A stretch of 64,000 nucleotides of DNA from Cytophagales bacterium (GCA_030446715.1 JAUJMU010000001.1:124001-188000), one strand, 5' to 3'; shown: positions 34,957 through 44,779, numbered from the stretch's first letter. A program made the numbers and translations. The notes: a model not told the origin generated them from the letters alone.

Positions 34957-35080
34957 AAATCCCCTCGAGGGATTAACCTCCGAACAGATCAGCCAGAAAG
35001 TACTTTCCCTTCACCGCAAGGAAAAGGTGATGAAGAGCAGTGAGTTTTGGTCGGGTTTACCCGGAAGGAAGAAAGAGTAA
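34916..35080 (+). CDS. Possible antitoxin (54 aa)
   Basis: A short frame starts MKPKFRKSTAPQAENPLEGL and ends SGLPGRKKE, highly basic with a helical middle (SEQISQKVLSLHRKEK). It overlaps the preceding toxin-like gene by 41 nt in a different frame. Size, charge and overlap suit an antitoxin; no family recognised. Confidence 0.45.
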   Translation: MKPKFRKSTAPQAENPLEGLTSEQISQKVLSLHRKEKVMKSSEFWSGLPGRKKE

Positions 35081-35134
35081 AGCCCCGATAACTGAATTCT
35101 GAAAGGCAACCGTCCGGCAACACTCATTGCCCGG

Positions 35135-36208
35135 CTACTCATCTGCCGGCCCGCACGAACCGGCCTCCAGCAGCGTCATAAACACCTGCTCTTCGTGCTG
35201 CAGGTCCGGGGATATCCCTTCCGGCACCTGCGCGGCAATCTGCGGCAGGCGGCCTTCGGAGTAGCTGTCCAGGATCGCCGGATGAATATAGTATTTGCGG
35301 CAGACGGTGGGCGTGTTGCCCAGTTTGGAAGCCACCAGCTTTACGGCCTGCACGATGTTTTTCTGCGCCTCTTTTTCCGTTTCGGGCACCGGTGCATCCA
35401 GCAGCTTGCGCAGGGCAATGGTGGAGCCGCCCCAGGTGCGGAAATCCTTGGCCGTAAGGTCAATGCCGGTAATCTCCCGGATGTAGGCGTTTACGTCTTC
35501 AGAATGCACCGGGCACCGCCGGCCGCCGGCATCAATGTACTGAAACAACTCGTAGCCGGGAATGTCGCGGCTTTGTTTCACGAGCCGGACCAGCTTCTTG
35601 TCGGTGATCTCGATTTCGTGACTCACATTCTTTTTGCCGGTGAAGCAGATTCTGAGGGTGTCGCCTTCGGTTTTTACGTGCCGGTCCCGCAGGGTGGTGA
35701 GGCCGTACGATTTGTTGGTCTGGGCGTAATACCGGTTGCCGACGCGGATGTAGGTGGTGTCGAGCAGGCTTACAATGGTAGCCAGTACTTTCTCTCGGGG
35801 GAAGCCGGCCCTGCGGATGTCGCTTTTGATGTGACCGCGCAGGCCGGGCAGTACAGTGCCCAGCAGATGCATTTTGTCGAACTTAGTGGCATTGCGGGCT
35901 GAGTGCCAGCTCTCGTGGTAACGGTACTGCTTCCGGCCGCGGCTGTCAATGCCGGTGGCCTGAATGTGTCCGTTGACAAGGGGGCAGATCCAGACTTCGT
36001 TCCAGGCCGGCGGAATCCGCAGCTTGTCTATGCGGGCCAGCACTTTTTCGTCCGTCAGGGCTTCACCGCCGGCTTTGACATACGTGAATTTGCCTCCCCG
36101 GGCCGGTTGCCGCCTGATGCCGGGGGCGAGATTGGATACGTACCGCAGCCCCGCTTCTCTGGCGTACAGTTCGGGGCTGGTCTTTTCTGCTTCTGACACG
36201 CTTGCCAT
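35135..36208 (-). CDS. DNA topoisomerase IB
   Basis: 357 residues of the poxvirus-type topoisomerase IB family. Seen: IPPAWNEVWICP and ATGIDSRGRKQYRYH (N-terminal domain), the catalytic-domain motifs KSYGLTTLRDRHV, FTGKKNVSHEIE, KDFRTWGGS, and the active-site Tyr in VCRKYYIHP (about 306-314). It relaxes supercoils through a 3'-phosphotyrosine intermediate. Monocistronic; unrelated to the island beside it. Confidence 0.95.
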   Translation of the reverse strand: MASVSEAEKTSPELYAREAGLRYVSNLAPGIRRQPARGGKFTYVKAGGEALTDEKVLARIDKLRIPPAWNEVWICPLVNGHIQATGIDSRGRKQYRYHESWHSARNATKFDKMHLLGTVLPGLRGHIKSDIRRAGFPREKVLATIVSLLDTTYIRVGNRYYAQTNKSYGLTTLRDRHVKTEGDTLRICFTGKKNVSHEIEITDKKLVRLVKQSRDIPGYELFQYIDAGGRRCPVHSEDVNAYIREITGIDLTAKDFRTWGGSTIALRKLLDAPVPETEKEAQKNIVQAVKLVASKLGNTPTVCRKYYIHPAILDSYSEGRLPQIAAQVPEGISPDLQHEEQVFMTLLEAGSCGPADE

Positions 36209-36311
36209 AAAATTGTGTTGCTGCTACTGTAGTCTCAGATCCGTTTTCTAAATTGGCATCAGATAGTATCAGTACCTACTGAGCGTGATACATACGTAAG
36301 AATATTCCTTT

Positions 36312-36932
36312 ATGGTTAAAGAATCAGGTAAAATCAGCGCCATTCTGTTTTTTATCCCTTTAGTGATCCTGCTGCTGACCGCCGGCTGCCGGCCGAAGAC
36401 TGAAGCTGTAACGGAAACCACTGCGGTAAGGGTTGATTCGCTGCAAGGTGTACTGACCACCCTCAATGATAGTGTAGACCTGACCTGGCAGGAAATGATG
36501 GCGTCGGATGCGCAGAAACTGCGGCACATTGACACGTTGCTCCAACGCATACGCAGCACCGGTCAGCATGATAAACTACTTTACGAGAGACTAACCCGGC
36601 TGCGGGCTTCACTGGCTACGAGGCAGTATAGCCGGCCGGAAGACCTCTCCTCCCGCCAGATTGACGCCTACGATGCGGCTACGGATTCGCTGATCAGCGG
36701 CGTAGGCCAGCTCTATGACCACCTTCCGCGGCCGGAGCGTTGCGAAAACTGTGCCTCCCTGAAGGACCGGATCCACGAAACCGACGAAGCCGTGCTGCCT
36801 TACCGCCTGCGGTATGACCGCCACGCCGAAGCCTATAACTCCTTCCTCAATCAGAACCAGACGGCGCTCCGGGACAATGATTCCCGGACGGATTCCCTCA
36901 ACCCAAAACCGCTTTTCCGGCTGGTAGAGTAG
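36312..36932 (+). CDS. Putative lipoprotein (206 aa)
   Basis: An N-terminal hydrophobic segment ends in the lipobox LLTAGC (Cys about 26). The mature part is helical and charged with no known domain; a CENCAS motif lies near residue 150. Probably anchored in the inner or outer membrane. Unknown function. Confidence 0.65.
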   Translation: MVKESGKISAILFFIPLVILLLTAGCRPKTEAVTETTAVRVDSLQGVLTTLNDSVDLTWQEMMASDAQKLRHIDTLLQRIRSTGQHDKLLYERLTRLRASLATRQYSRPEDLSSRQIDAYDAATDSLISGVGQLYDHLPRPERCENCASLKDRIHETDEAVLPYRLRYDRHAEAYNSFLNQNQTALRDNDSRTDSLNPKPLFRLVE

Positions 36933-37146
36933 TACGGTGAATACATTTTAATCCCGCTTTCCGGTAAAAGTGTACCCGCCGGTGTCTTTTTCGGGTAAAA
37001 CTTTCCCATTTTTATTCTGTTACACCCGCACCGATAGCAATCAGATTCTGCTCAAGTCCTGCTTTTCCAAAGAAAAACCTGATTTTTATTACCTGTGCAA
37101 TACAAGTTCTTTTTAATGTTAAAATTAATCTAGGAATAATAATAAT

Positions 37147-37170
37147 TGCAAATTAAAAACACTATTTTTG
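37147..37170 (+). promoter_or_regulatory. Bacteroidota-type promoter upstream of glutamate dehydrogenase gene
   Basis: TATTTTTG (37163-37170) fits the -7 consensus TAnnTTTG, and a TTG about 14 nt upstream (near 37146) may serve as the -33 element, though the spacing is short. It lies 39 nt before the start codon in an AT-rich stretch. Confidence 0.5.
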
Positions 37171-37209
37171 TATTCACGTTAAGAGAACTTAAACAAACTT
37201 TTCAGGCTG

Positions 37210-38490
37210 ATGGCCATGGCATACATAGAACCCGCGCCGATAAAAGATAAGAGTAACCCGCTCGAATCCATGATGTCCAGATTTGATCTGGCAGCGCAAC
37301 TCCTTGGGCTTGACGAACAGACTTATATGATACTCAAAGTGCCCGCCCGTCAGGTAATCGTAGGATTACCCGTTACGATGGACGACGGCACGATCCGGGT
37401 ATTTGAAGGCTACCGCGTAATCCACTCGACTATTCTCGGTCCCGGCAAAGGCGGCATCCGCTTCGACCCGGCCGTAAACCTGGACGAGGTACGGGCCCTG
37501 GCTGCATGGATGACCTGGAAATGCGCCGTGGTAGACATACCGTACGGCGGTGCCAAGGGCGGCGTTGCCTGTAACCCAAGGGCCATGTCGGCCGGTGAAA
37601 TGGAACGGCTCATGCGTGCCTATACCACGTCTATGCTCGATATATTCGGGCCCGACCGCGACATTCCTGCTCCGGACATGGGCACCGGCCCCCGCGAAAT
37701 GGCCTGGCTCATGGACGAATATTCCCGCGCCAAAGGCATGACCGTAAACGCCGTCGTTACCGGCAAGCCGCTGGTACTGGGCGGATCGCTGGGCCGCACC
37801 GAAGCCACTGGCCGCGGCGTGATGGTTTCGGCACTGGCAGCCATGGAAAAACTCAGAATCAACCCCTACAAAGCTTCCTGCGCAGTGCAGGGCTTCGGCA
37901 ACGTGGGCTCTCATACTGCCTCGCTGCTCCATGAAAGAGGCATCACGGTTACTGCGGTAAGTGATATCTCCGGCGCTTATTACAACGAGCGGGGCCTCGA
38001 CGTTGCGGAGGCAATCCGTTACCGCGATGCCAACAAAGGCTCACTGGAAGGCTACGCCAACGCCGAAAGAATTACCAACGAGGAGTTGCTGACGCTCAAA
38101 GTGGATGTACTGGTGCCGGCTGCCAAAGAAGACGTGATCACCCAGGCAAATGCCGCCGATATTCAGGCCCGCCTGATTGTGGAAGGCGCCAACGGCCCCA
38201 CTTCGGCCTCGGCTGATGCCATTATCAACGACAAAGGCATTCTGGTGGTACCCGACATTCTGGCCAATGCTGGTGGCGTAACCGTATCCTATTTCGAGTG
38301 GGTGCAGAACCGCCTCGGTTACAAATGGACCCACGAACGCGTGAACCGCCGCAGCGACCGGATTATGAAAGATGCTTTTGACCGCGTATACCAGGCTTCC
38401 CTGGAATACAAGGTGCCCATGCGGATTGCTGCTTACATTGTAGCGATGGACAAGGTAGCTAAAACTTATAAGTACCGCGGTGGTTATTAA
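37210..38490 (+). CDS. Glu/Leu/Phe/Val family glutamate dehydrogenase
   Basis: 426 residues. N-terminal substrate domain with GPGKGGIRFDP, WMTWKCAVVDIPYGGAKGG (two active-site Lys) and PAPDMGTG (catalytic Asp). C-terminal Rossmann domain with VQGFGNVGSHTA (about 222-233) and the end-region ILANAGGVTVSYFEWVQN. It interconverts glutamate with 2-oxoglutarate and ammonia using NAD(P). Start at the first ATG (37210); a second ATG is two codons in. A terminator follows. Confidence 0.95.
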   Translation: MAMAYIEPAPIKDKSNPLESMMSRFDLAAQLLGLDEQTYMILKVPARQVIVGLPVTMDDGTIRVFEGYRVIHSTILGPGKGGIRFDPAVNLDEVRALAAWMTWKCAVVDIPYGGAKGGVACNPRAMSAGEMERLMRAYTTSMLDIFGPDRDIPAPDMGTGPREMAWLMDEYSRAKGMTVNAVVTGKPLVLGGSLGRTEATGRGVMVSALAAMEKLRINPYKASCAVQGFGNVGSHTASLLHERGITVTAVSDISGAYYNERGLDVAEAIRYRDANKGSLEGYANAERITNEELLTLKVDVLVPAAKEDVITQANAADIQARLIVEGANGPTSASADAIINDKGILVVPDILANAGGVTVSYFEWVQNRLGYKWTHERVNRRSDRIMKDAFDRVYQASLEYKVPMRIAAYIVAMDKVAKTYKYRGGY

Positions 38491-38522
38491 CAAAGCCTGA
38501 TTATAAACATTGAAGAGACAAG

Positions 38523-38557
38523 AAACGCGGGCAGGGTTGTCCGCGTTTTTGTTTTAA
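38523..38557 (+). terminator. Rho-independent terminator
   Basis: AAACGCGG (38523-38530) pairs with CCGCGTTT (38541-38548), followed by TTGTTTT. It ends the glutamate dehydrogenase gene. Confidence 0.85.
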
Positions 38558-38627
38558 AAGGGCTTAGCCTTTTGTAATCCCGCTTTACTACTAACTTTGA
38601 AGGCCCAACCCCAATACGCTATACCGT

Positions 38628-39320
38628 ATGATTCACCGCGAAGGACACCGATTGCTGATTGTACTACTGATTCTGCTGGCTGCCGCCAATATTGCCATCT
38701 ATTACTACAGTCCGGCGAATACAGTCTATTTTAACGTATTTCTCACTTTCAGCGTCCTCCTGTACCTGTTGATCCTGCAGTTTTTCCGGAATCCTTACCG
38801 GAATACGCCCCTGCACACCCGGCACGTGATTGCGCCGGCCGACGGTAAGGTAGTTGTGATCGAGGAGACGGAAGAAACGGAATATTTCAATGACCGCCGC
38901 CGGCAGGTTTCTATTTTCATGTCGCCGGTGAATGTACACGTGAACCGCAATCCGGTGGAGGGCGTAGTAAAATATTTCAAGTACCACGCCGGGAAATACC
39001 TGGTGGCCTGGCACCCCAAATCCAGCACCGAAAACGAGAGAACTACAATTGTGATCCAGACGCCGGGTAAACTGGAAATTATGATGCGCCAGATTGCCGG
39101 CGCCCTTGCCAAGCGGATCGTCTGGTACGTGAAGGAAGGCCAGTCGGTGACTCAGGGAGAGGAATTCGGCTTTATCAAGTTTGGCTCCCGGGTAGATGTG
39201 TTTCTGCCGCTTGATGCCAAAGTGCTGGTAAACATCGGCGATAAGACGGTGGGCGGGGTAACCGTTATTGCTGATTTGCTGGAAGGGGATGGAGAGGACG
39301 CAGGTGTAAAAACTATCTGA
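38628..39320 (+). CDS. psd: Phosphatidylserine decarboxylase
   Basis: 230 residues of the short (archaeal/Bacteroidota) type: two N-terminal hydrophobic helices (about 8-26 and 33-50), FRNPYRNTPLHTRHVIAPAD, SIFMSPVNVHVNRNPVEG, and the self-cleavage site FIKFGSRVDV, where the Gly-Ser bond yields the pyruvoyl prosthetic group. It converts phosphatidylserine into phosphatidylethanolamine at the inner membrane. Confidence 0.92.
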   Translation: MIHREGHRLLIVLLILLAAANIAIYYYSPANTVYFNVFLTFSVLLYLLILQFFRNPYRNTPLHTRHVIAPADGKVVVIEETEETEYFNDRRRQVSIFMSPVNVHVNRNPVEGVVKYFKYHAGKYLVAWHPKSSTENERTTIVIQTPGKLEIMMRQIAGALAKRIVWYVKEGQSVTQGEEFGFIKFGSRVDVFLPLDAKVLVNIGDKTVGGVTVIADLLEGDGEDAGVKTI

Positions 39321-39421
39321 CTGACTCACTGAAAGTTGCTGCTCAGCAGAAATTTTTGGGTCTGCAATCCTTCTTCTGGTAATTGTCAAATGTGTATTTT
39401 CGGAGTTTTAATCGGGAATTT

Positions 39422-39691
39422 ATGTTTGATTACCTGGACTTGCCGCAACTCAAATACTGGCCGGATGCCTCCATTCTCCAGGCGGGCGATACGTTTACGG
39501 TAGCCAAACAGTACCTGAACACTCCTTTTGGTAAGATCTTTTACGTGGAAGTAGAAGTACGGGCCCGGCAGGTGGGTTGCCGGGTGTGGGTATCGCAACA
39601 CCCCCGCAAAGCCGAACTGTATATCATCGAACTGGAGAAAAAGTCCCGCTCCCAGCAGGACAAAAGCCCTCCCGACCGCCTCCGGAAATAA
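39422..39691 (+). CDS. Conserved hypothetical protein (89 aa)
   Basis: The ATG at 39422 gives MFDYLDLPQLKYWPDASILQ; the frame is open to a TTG at 39383, which is less likely. A soluble protein of mostly beta character with a Lys/Arg/Asp-rich tail. No family recognised. Separated by about 100 nt from psd. Confidence 0.55.
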   Translation: MFDYLDLPQLKYWPDASILQAGDTFTVAKQYLNTPFGKIFYVEVEVRARQVGCRVWVSQHPRKAELYIIELEKKSRSQQDKSPPDRLRK

Positions 39692-39800
39692 GTAGCTGCG
39701 CAACTTTAAATTGTGAATGCCAAAGTGATCATCTGACTGTCAGTTGTTTTGGATCAAAAAGTCAGAATCCAAAATGCCTGATTAATTTTGCCCGCTTACT

Positions 39801-39893
39801 TAATACCAGAATGGAACGGATGATGCGTATTATACGACGTGCTATATTGCTGTAAGTCAGAAACTAACCATACTAGCTATATAGCCATACAAC
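39801..39893. repeat. Dispersed repeat, copy A
   Basis: A segment of about 72 nt starting TAATACCAGAATGGAACGGA and containing TGATGCGTAT and ACGACGTG is repeated, inverted and about 80 percent alike, at 48462-48534. It continues with GCTATATAGCCATAC, a piece of which also occurs near 7409. Non-coding. Confidence 0.7.
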
Positions 39894-39919
39894 CATCATT
39901 TGGGTATTATTCAGCCCCC

Positions 39920-41599
39920 CTACAGCCTGATCAGTTTTACCGTATTTTGCCGGCCCGGTGAGGTGAGGCGGATCAGGTATAAGCCACGCGGCAGGGCTGC
40001 CGGCGGAATACTGATCCTGTTCTGCAAGGCTGGCGTGGCAATGCGCTGTTCGGCTACGGCCCGGCCGCTTGCATCGAACCATTGCAGGGTAAGCGGCTGA
40101 CCAAGGGCCTGCACATTTACCCAAAGCGTAACGATATCCTCCCCAACAACCGGATTAGGCGAGAAGTACCCCAGAGACTGATTCGGTTTCCGTTCCCGGT
40201 AGGCCAGTTCATATGCCCTGGCAAAATCCGGGATGCCGTAACCAAGCAGTGAGTCCGGCCGGTTTGCCTGGGTAGCCGACCGTTGCAGGTAGGAAATGAC
40301 CTCCATATTGGTCAGCTCCGGAAAAGCCTGCCACAAACCCGCCGCCAGTCCGGTGATGAGGGGCGCGGAGAAAGAGGTGCCATTGGAGGTACCGGTGCTG
40401 CCATCGGGTCGCCCCAGCACGGTACCCCGCCCCATGGCGGCCAGTTCCGGTTTGATCCTTCTGTCGGCGGAAGGCCCGACAGAACTGAAAGGCGCCAGAA
40501 GGCCACCCTGGTCCACTGCGCCTACCGCCAGTACGGAGTCACCATCGGCCGGTGCTGTGATGGTACGCCAGGCGTCATTGCCCTCATTGCCGGCGCTGGT
40601 CACTACCAGAATACCCGTGGCAGCCGCCATATCGGCCGCTCTCGTGCTAAAGGCAATCTGTCCGTTCATGTCCCGGGGCCGGTAGTCCGAGGCGGGGTTA
40701 TCAAAGATATTGTACCCTAAAGAGGAATTGATGATGTCTACCCCCGCACTGTCGGCAAACTCGGCTCCGATCAGCCAGTTTACTTCTTCGATCCGGTGTT
40801 CACTGCGGCTGTCTTCCGTGCGGAGCAGCCAGAAGCCCGCTTCGTAGGCAGGTCCCACCAGTGCCCCTGGCTGCAAGGCGGCAATGGCCGAGAGCACCTG
40901 CATGCCGTGCGCCTCGTTCTCGTATACGCTTTCCTCCCGGTCTACAAAATCATACGTTCCCAAGATGCGTCCTTCCGCAAACAGGTGACTGAAGAAAGGC
41001 AGGCGGTCAGCATTGCGGAACCCGCCGTCGAGTACGGCAATCTGCATGCCTCGACCGGTGTAGCCCTGCCGGTGCATCTTGTCCACTCCGAGCATATTCA
41101 GCTGGGTGCCCGACGGGCCGTAAGCGGGAACTGCGGTCTCAGTGGTCTGCCCTTCCTGACTGAAGGATTGTGCCTGCCGAACGTTTGGTTTTGGAGATTC
41201 TGACGGCAGGGCCTGCGATACGGTTTCCGCAGCAGACTCCGGCTTTACGAAGGGAAGTGTCCGCACCCGGCTCATGGCAGCGGCGTCACCTTCTACCAGG
41301 GCACCGTTCATCCAGCGGGAAGGGTACCACACCCGGGCACCGGCTGACCGGATAGCCTCCAGGTAAGCAGGGTTCACCGGCAGATCACGGACGGTGATGA
41401 CAATGCGCTGCTTCTGGCGGCGTTCAATAGCCCGGCCGGAGAGAAACTCCTGCGGACGGTTTACAGAATAGGGGGAATTGGCTTTGTCGGTGAATTGAAT
41501 AAAGTAGCGGGGATTCTGGGCAAGGGCAAAGGAGTGGATAAGGCAGAATAAAACCAACAGGTAAAGTCTTTTTCCGGATGTAGTAAATCCAGACTTCAT
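39920..41599 (-). CDS. T9SS-exported subtilisin-like serine protease
   Basis: 559 residues from the ATG at 41599 (an upstream ATG at 41626 would overlap the previous gene). Signal peptide about 9-27 (ends ALAQ). Catalytic triad of the S8 family: Asp in IAVLDGGF, His in NEAHGMQVLSAI, Ser in SNGTSFSAPLITG. The last ~75 residues (YFSPNPVVGEDIV to the end) form a type A T9SS sorting domain (FSPNP start, GLYLIRL near the end). Probably exported to the cell surface. The 20-nt overlap under the alternative start suggests coupling to the upstream lipoprotein gene. Confidence 0.9.
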   Translation of the reverse strand: MKSGFTTSGKRLYLLVLFCLIHSFALAQNPRYFIQFTDKANSPYSVNRPQEFLSGRAIERRQKQRIVITVRDLPVNPAYLEAIRSAGARVWYPSRWMNGALVEGDAAAMSRVRTLPFVKPESAAETVSQALPSESPKPNVRQAQSFSQEGQTTETAVPAYGPSGTQLNMLGVDKMHRQGYTGRGMQIAVLDGGFRNADRLPFFSHLFAEGRILGTYDFVDREESVYENEAHGMQVLSAIAALQPGALVGPAYEAGFWLLRTEDSRSEHRIEEVNWLIGAEFADSAGVDIINSSLGYNIFDNPASDYRPRDMNGQIAFSTRAADMAAATGILVVTSAGNEGNDAWRTITAPADGDSVLAVGAVDQGGLLAPFSSVGPSADRRIKPELAAMGRGTVLGRPDGSTGTSNGTSFSAPLITGLAAGLWQAFPELTNMEVISYLQRSATQANRPDSLLGYGIPDFARAYELAYRERKPNQSLGYFSPNPVVGEDIVTLWVNVQALGQPLTLQWFDASGRAVAEQRIATPALQNRISIPPAALPRGLYLIRLTSPGRQNTVKLIRL

Positions 41600-41606
41600 T
41601 GCAGTT

Positions 41607-42329
41607 TTATTCCATTCCATATTCACTCAGACGTTGAAGGTACCTGACCCCGAAATCAATCTGTCCCACTGACCGGCAGACAGAGCCCTGACTGGCACCG
41701 CAGTATTGTACCCAGTAACGTTCCTTCTGAATAAGACCCGCTTCGGGGGCAAATATCTCAATGCGCCGGTCGTTGCTGACCAGGTTGGAGTCATTATGCT
41801 GTATAACGGTCAGCGTACGGTCGAATGTACGGCCCAGTACCTGAAAAGATTTGCCAAGTTCCTGAATCTGAAACTCGTCGCGGCACACAGAGGCGTTTTC
41901 CCCGCAGTTGTTGAGGGCGTTGCCGTTCCAGGTGAGCTTTTCCTTCACCGGAAAAGATAACTTGATCAATGCCACATTGTTTTCGGTGCGGATGGCCCGG
42001 TTATCCTTTATGTTTGCGGTCCAGACGGAGTCCGGTGCGGCCGGCCACGGAGTCTGCGGATTCCGGCGGAAAAACCGGTGCAGGCGGTAAACCTTATCAC
42101 CGGATAAATCCGTAGAAGTATCGGCTATCACCTCCTTCAGCTGGTACCTCACCGTTGCCGGGGGCGCTGTCAGGGAATAGGTAGTCTGCTCTACCTCATA
42201 AATGGCATAATGTCCGGTTTGCAGGGGAAAGTAAATCTGTCCCAGTTTCTCCGGAGAAAGATTTACTTCGCGGGTATCGCACGACCATGCAATCAGCAGG
42301 CTGCTCAGGAGGAATATTATCTTACGCAT
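41607..42329 (-). CDS. Putative lipoprotein (240 aa)
   Basis: The N-terminus has a hydrophobic segment ending LLIAWSC (lipobox Cys about 17). The mature part has beta-rich repeats and several Cys (CGENASVC, CGASQGSVC) that may form disulfides. Unknown function. It lies directly upstream of the subtilase gene on the same strand, so the two may be one unit. Confidence 0.65.
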   Translation of the reverse strand: MRKIIFLLSSLLIAWSCDTREVNLSPEKLGQIYFPLQTGHYAIYEVEQTTYSLTAPPATVRYQLKEVIADTSTDLSGDKVYRLHRFFRRNPQTPWPAAPDSVWTANIKDNRAIRTENNVALIKLSFPVKEKLTWNGNALNNCGENASVCRDEFQIQELGKSFQVLGRTFDRTLTVIQHNDSNLVSNDRRIEIFAPEAGLIQKERYWVQYCGASQGSVCRSVGQIDFGVRYLQRLSEYGME

Positions 42330-42688
42330 ACATTATTTCCGGTTCCAAATCGCTAGATAAGGGTTATACCGCTCACGGCCGGAACAATGTAGCGCATTAT
42401 CTGAGCCGTATGATTTTTGTAATCTTTTGACCGCCGCCAGTGGCGTCAACGGGCGGCACCCGTTTATCCGGAGAGGCTGGAGCGGGTCAACATTTTATAA
42501 AAATAATCAGAAACTACTGAATATCCTCCAAGCCCGTATTCCTTTTGCACAAAAGTGATTCTGGTAACAATTTACCTTTTCCCGCATAACAGCACCGCTT
42601 TATTTTTCGTTGGCACCTGAAATTATACTAACTTGATCGTCACTATTCATTTTCTGACCCGCCTGGCAACCAATACCATCTGTAAAAA
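42330..42688. other. 359-nt gene-free divergent region
   Basis: Between the divergent lipoprotein and GH97 genes. It holds a GC-rich inverted pair (GCCGCC near 42430 and GGCGGC near 42453). No coding frame; promoters for both genes are expected here but not identified with confidence. Confidence 0.4.
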
Positions 42689-44701
42689 ATGATAAATCTG
42701 TTTTTGCGCCTGTCCTCTATCCGCACGGGCGTCGTGCTCCTGCTTGCCTCCTCACTGGCATCCTGTAACCGCGAAAACCCCGGCCAGACGTACACACTCC
42801 GCTCACCGGATAACCAGATCACGGTTACCGTCAAAGCCGGCAACGGCGGCCAGGCCGAGTACCAGGTAGCTTACAAGGACCAGCCGGTTATCTTGGATTC
42901 GCCCATCTCCATGACGCTGGCTGACGGCAAAAGTCCGGGCACCAAAACCGAGCTGGTTGATTATAAAACGACCAGTCAGAACCGGTCTTTGGTTCCGCTG
43001 TACGGGATCAGCGATTCGCTGCGGGATCAGTACAACGAACTCACCCTGAATTTCAAAGACAATTACTCCATCGTTTTCCGGGCATATAACGAAGGCATGG
43101 CTTACCGGTTTGTCACCCGGCTGCCGGGCGAAATTACGGTCAAATCGGAGGAAGTAAATATCAAACTGGCCGGCGACTACCCGGCATGGCTGCATCCGGT
43201 TGGCTTTGAAAGTTCCTCCGAGGAAAAGTACAGTTACCGTCCGGTGTCCCAATTCTCCGGCAGCGACACCGCCACCACCAGCCTGCCGGTGCTGCTTGAA
43301 GTGCCCAACGGCCCCCGGCTGGCTATTCTGGAGGCGGATCTGCTTGACTACGCCGGCCTGTACCTTGAAGCAGAAGGCAAGGACCAGCCGGTGCTGAAGG
43401 GTGTTTTGCCTGCTTACCCCAAACGCGTGGAACCAGGCGGCCACATGAATTTTAACCTTCGGGTGATGGAGCGGGAAGACTTTATTGCCCGTACCCAGGG
43501 CACCCGGTCGTTTCCGTGGCGGGTGATTGCCGTAGCTGCCGGGGACAGTGAACTGCTCACCAACCAGCTGGTCTACCTGCTGGCCTCCGAATCAAAGATC
43601 AGCGATACTTCGTGGATCAAGCCCGGCAAGGTATCCTGGGACTGGTGGAATTCGCTGAACCTCCAGGGTGTGCCGTTCAAGACCGGCTTCAATACCGATA
43701 CGTATAAGTACTACATTGATTTTGCGGCCCAGAACGGCATCGAATATGTAAACCTCGATGAAGGCTGGTCGGATCAGTTTGACCTGCTGAAGGTAACCAA
43801 TAAGCTGGACATGCCCGAGGTGATCCGGTACGCCAAGGAAAAAAATGTAGGCCTCATCCTGTGGTGCGTATGGCACACGCTGGATAAACAGATGATTCCG
43901 GCGCTGGACCAGTTCCAGAAGTGGGGCATTGCCGGACTGAAAGTAGACTTTATGGACCGCGACGATCAGATAATGGTCAATTTCTACGAAAGGCTGTTGC
44001 AGGAAGCCGCCAGGCGGAAAATGCTGGTCAACTACCACGGCTCCTACAAGCCCACCGGTTTGCAGCGCACCTACCCCAACAACATCAACCGGGAAGGCGT
44101 CAGGGGCCTTGAGTGGGACAAATGGCACGAGGAAGGCGCTACGCCGGAATACGCAGTTACGGTGCCATTTATCCGGATGGTGGCCGGCTCGATGGACTAC
44201 ACGCCCGGCGCCATGATCAACGCCAATAAGAAAGACTGGCGGCCCGTTGGCGACCGGCCGATGAGCAAGGGCACACGCTGCCAGCAACTGGCCATGTACG
44301 TGGTTTATTTTGCGCCCCTGCAAATGCTTGCCGATTCGCCGACCAATTACCAGCGGGAGCCGGAAGTGCTGGACTTCCTGAAAGCAGTACCTACCGTTTG
44401 GGACGAAACCAAGCCCCTACAGAACAAAGTCGGCGATTATGTGTCGGTGGCCCGCCGCAAAGGCAACATCTGGTACGCCGGCGCCATGACCGACTGGACG
44501 CCGAGAGAGCTGACCATCAGATTAGATTTTCTGGGTGAAGGAACCTATAGCGCGGAAATGTTTGAAGACGGCACCAACGCCGACCGCATCGGCAGCGACT
44601 ACCGCAAGCTGACCCGTCAGGTAACCCGCAACGATCAGATTACCGTGTCGATGGCCCCGGGCGGCGGCTGGGCGGCAAAATTCACGCCGTCGGCGAAATA
44701 G
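42689..44701 (+). CDS. Glycoside hydrolase family 97 (alpha-glycosidase), lipoprotein
   Basis: 670 residues. Lipobox LASSLASC (Cys about 26) for lipid anchoring in the envelope. N-terminal beta-sandwich (about 35-290) then a (beta/alpha)8 barrel: WDWWNSLNLQG, YVNLDEGWSDQ, LWCVWHTLDK, GLKVDFMDRDDQ and NREGVRGLEWDKWH. The Asp in KVDFMDRDD suits the retaining (alpha-galactosidase-type) subgroup rather than the inverting SusB alpha-glucosidase, though this is not certain. The C-terminal domain is beta-rich. It degrades alpha-linked oligosaccharides in the periplasm. No Sus transporter genes lie beside it. Confidence 0.9.
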   Translation: MINLFLRLSSIRTGVVLLLASSLASCNRENPGQTYTLRSPDNQITVTVKAGNGGQAEYQVAYKDQPVILDSPISMTLADGKSPGTKTELVDYKTTSQNRSLVPLYGISDSLRDQYNELTLNFKDNYSIVFRAYNEGMAYRFVTRLPGEITVKSEEVNIKLAGDYPAWLHPVGFESSSEEKYSYRPVSQFSGSDTATTSLPVLLEVPNGPRLAILEADLLDYAGLYLEAEGKDQPVLKGVLPAYPKRVEPGGHMNFNLRVMEREDFIARTQGTRSFPWRVIAVAAGDSELLTNQLVYLLASESKISDTSWIKPGKVSWDWWNSLNLQGVPFKTGFNTDTYKYYIDFAAQNGIEYVNLDEGWSDQFDLLKVTNKLDMPEVIRYAKEKNVGLILWCVWHTLDKQMIPALDQFQKWGIAGLKVDFMDRDDQIMVNFYERLLQEAARRKMLVNYHGSYKPTGLQRTYPNNINREGVRGLEWDKWHEEGATPEYAVTVPFIRMVAGSMDYTPGAMINANKKDWRPVGDRPMSKGTRCQQLAMYVVYFAPLQMLADSPTNYQREPEVLDFLKAVPTVWDETKPLQNKVGDYVSVARRKGNIWYAGAMTDWTPRELTIRLDFLGEGTYSAEMFEDGTNADRIGSDYRKLTRQVTRNDQITVSMAPGGGWAAKFTPSAK

Positions 44702-44768
44702 ACGGGAGATAACGCTTTCCCTGTCTTACATCTCCTGTCTGCCATCTTACATCTGCCATCTTACATCT
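44698..44768. repeat. Degenerate GACGGGAGA/TCTCCTGTCT repeats with a 14-bp tandem
   Basis: GACGGGAGAT directly after the GH97 stop, then TCTCCTGTCT, then a 14-bp tandem GCCATCTTACATCT (44741-44754 and 44755-44768). It resembles the words at other gene ends in this window; the opposite orientations could pair into a weak hairpin. Confidence 0.6.
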
Positions 44769-44779
44769 GCCTTTTGTTC

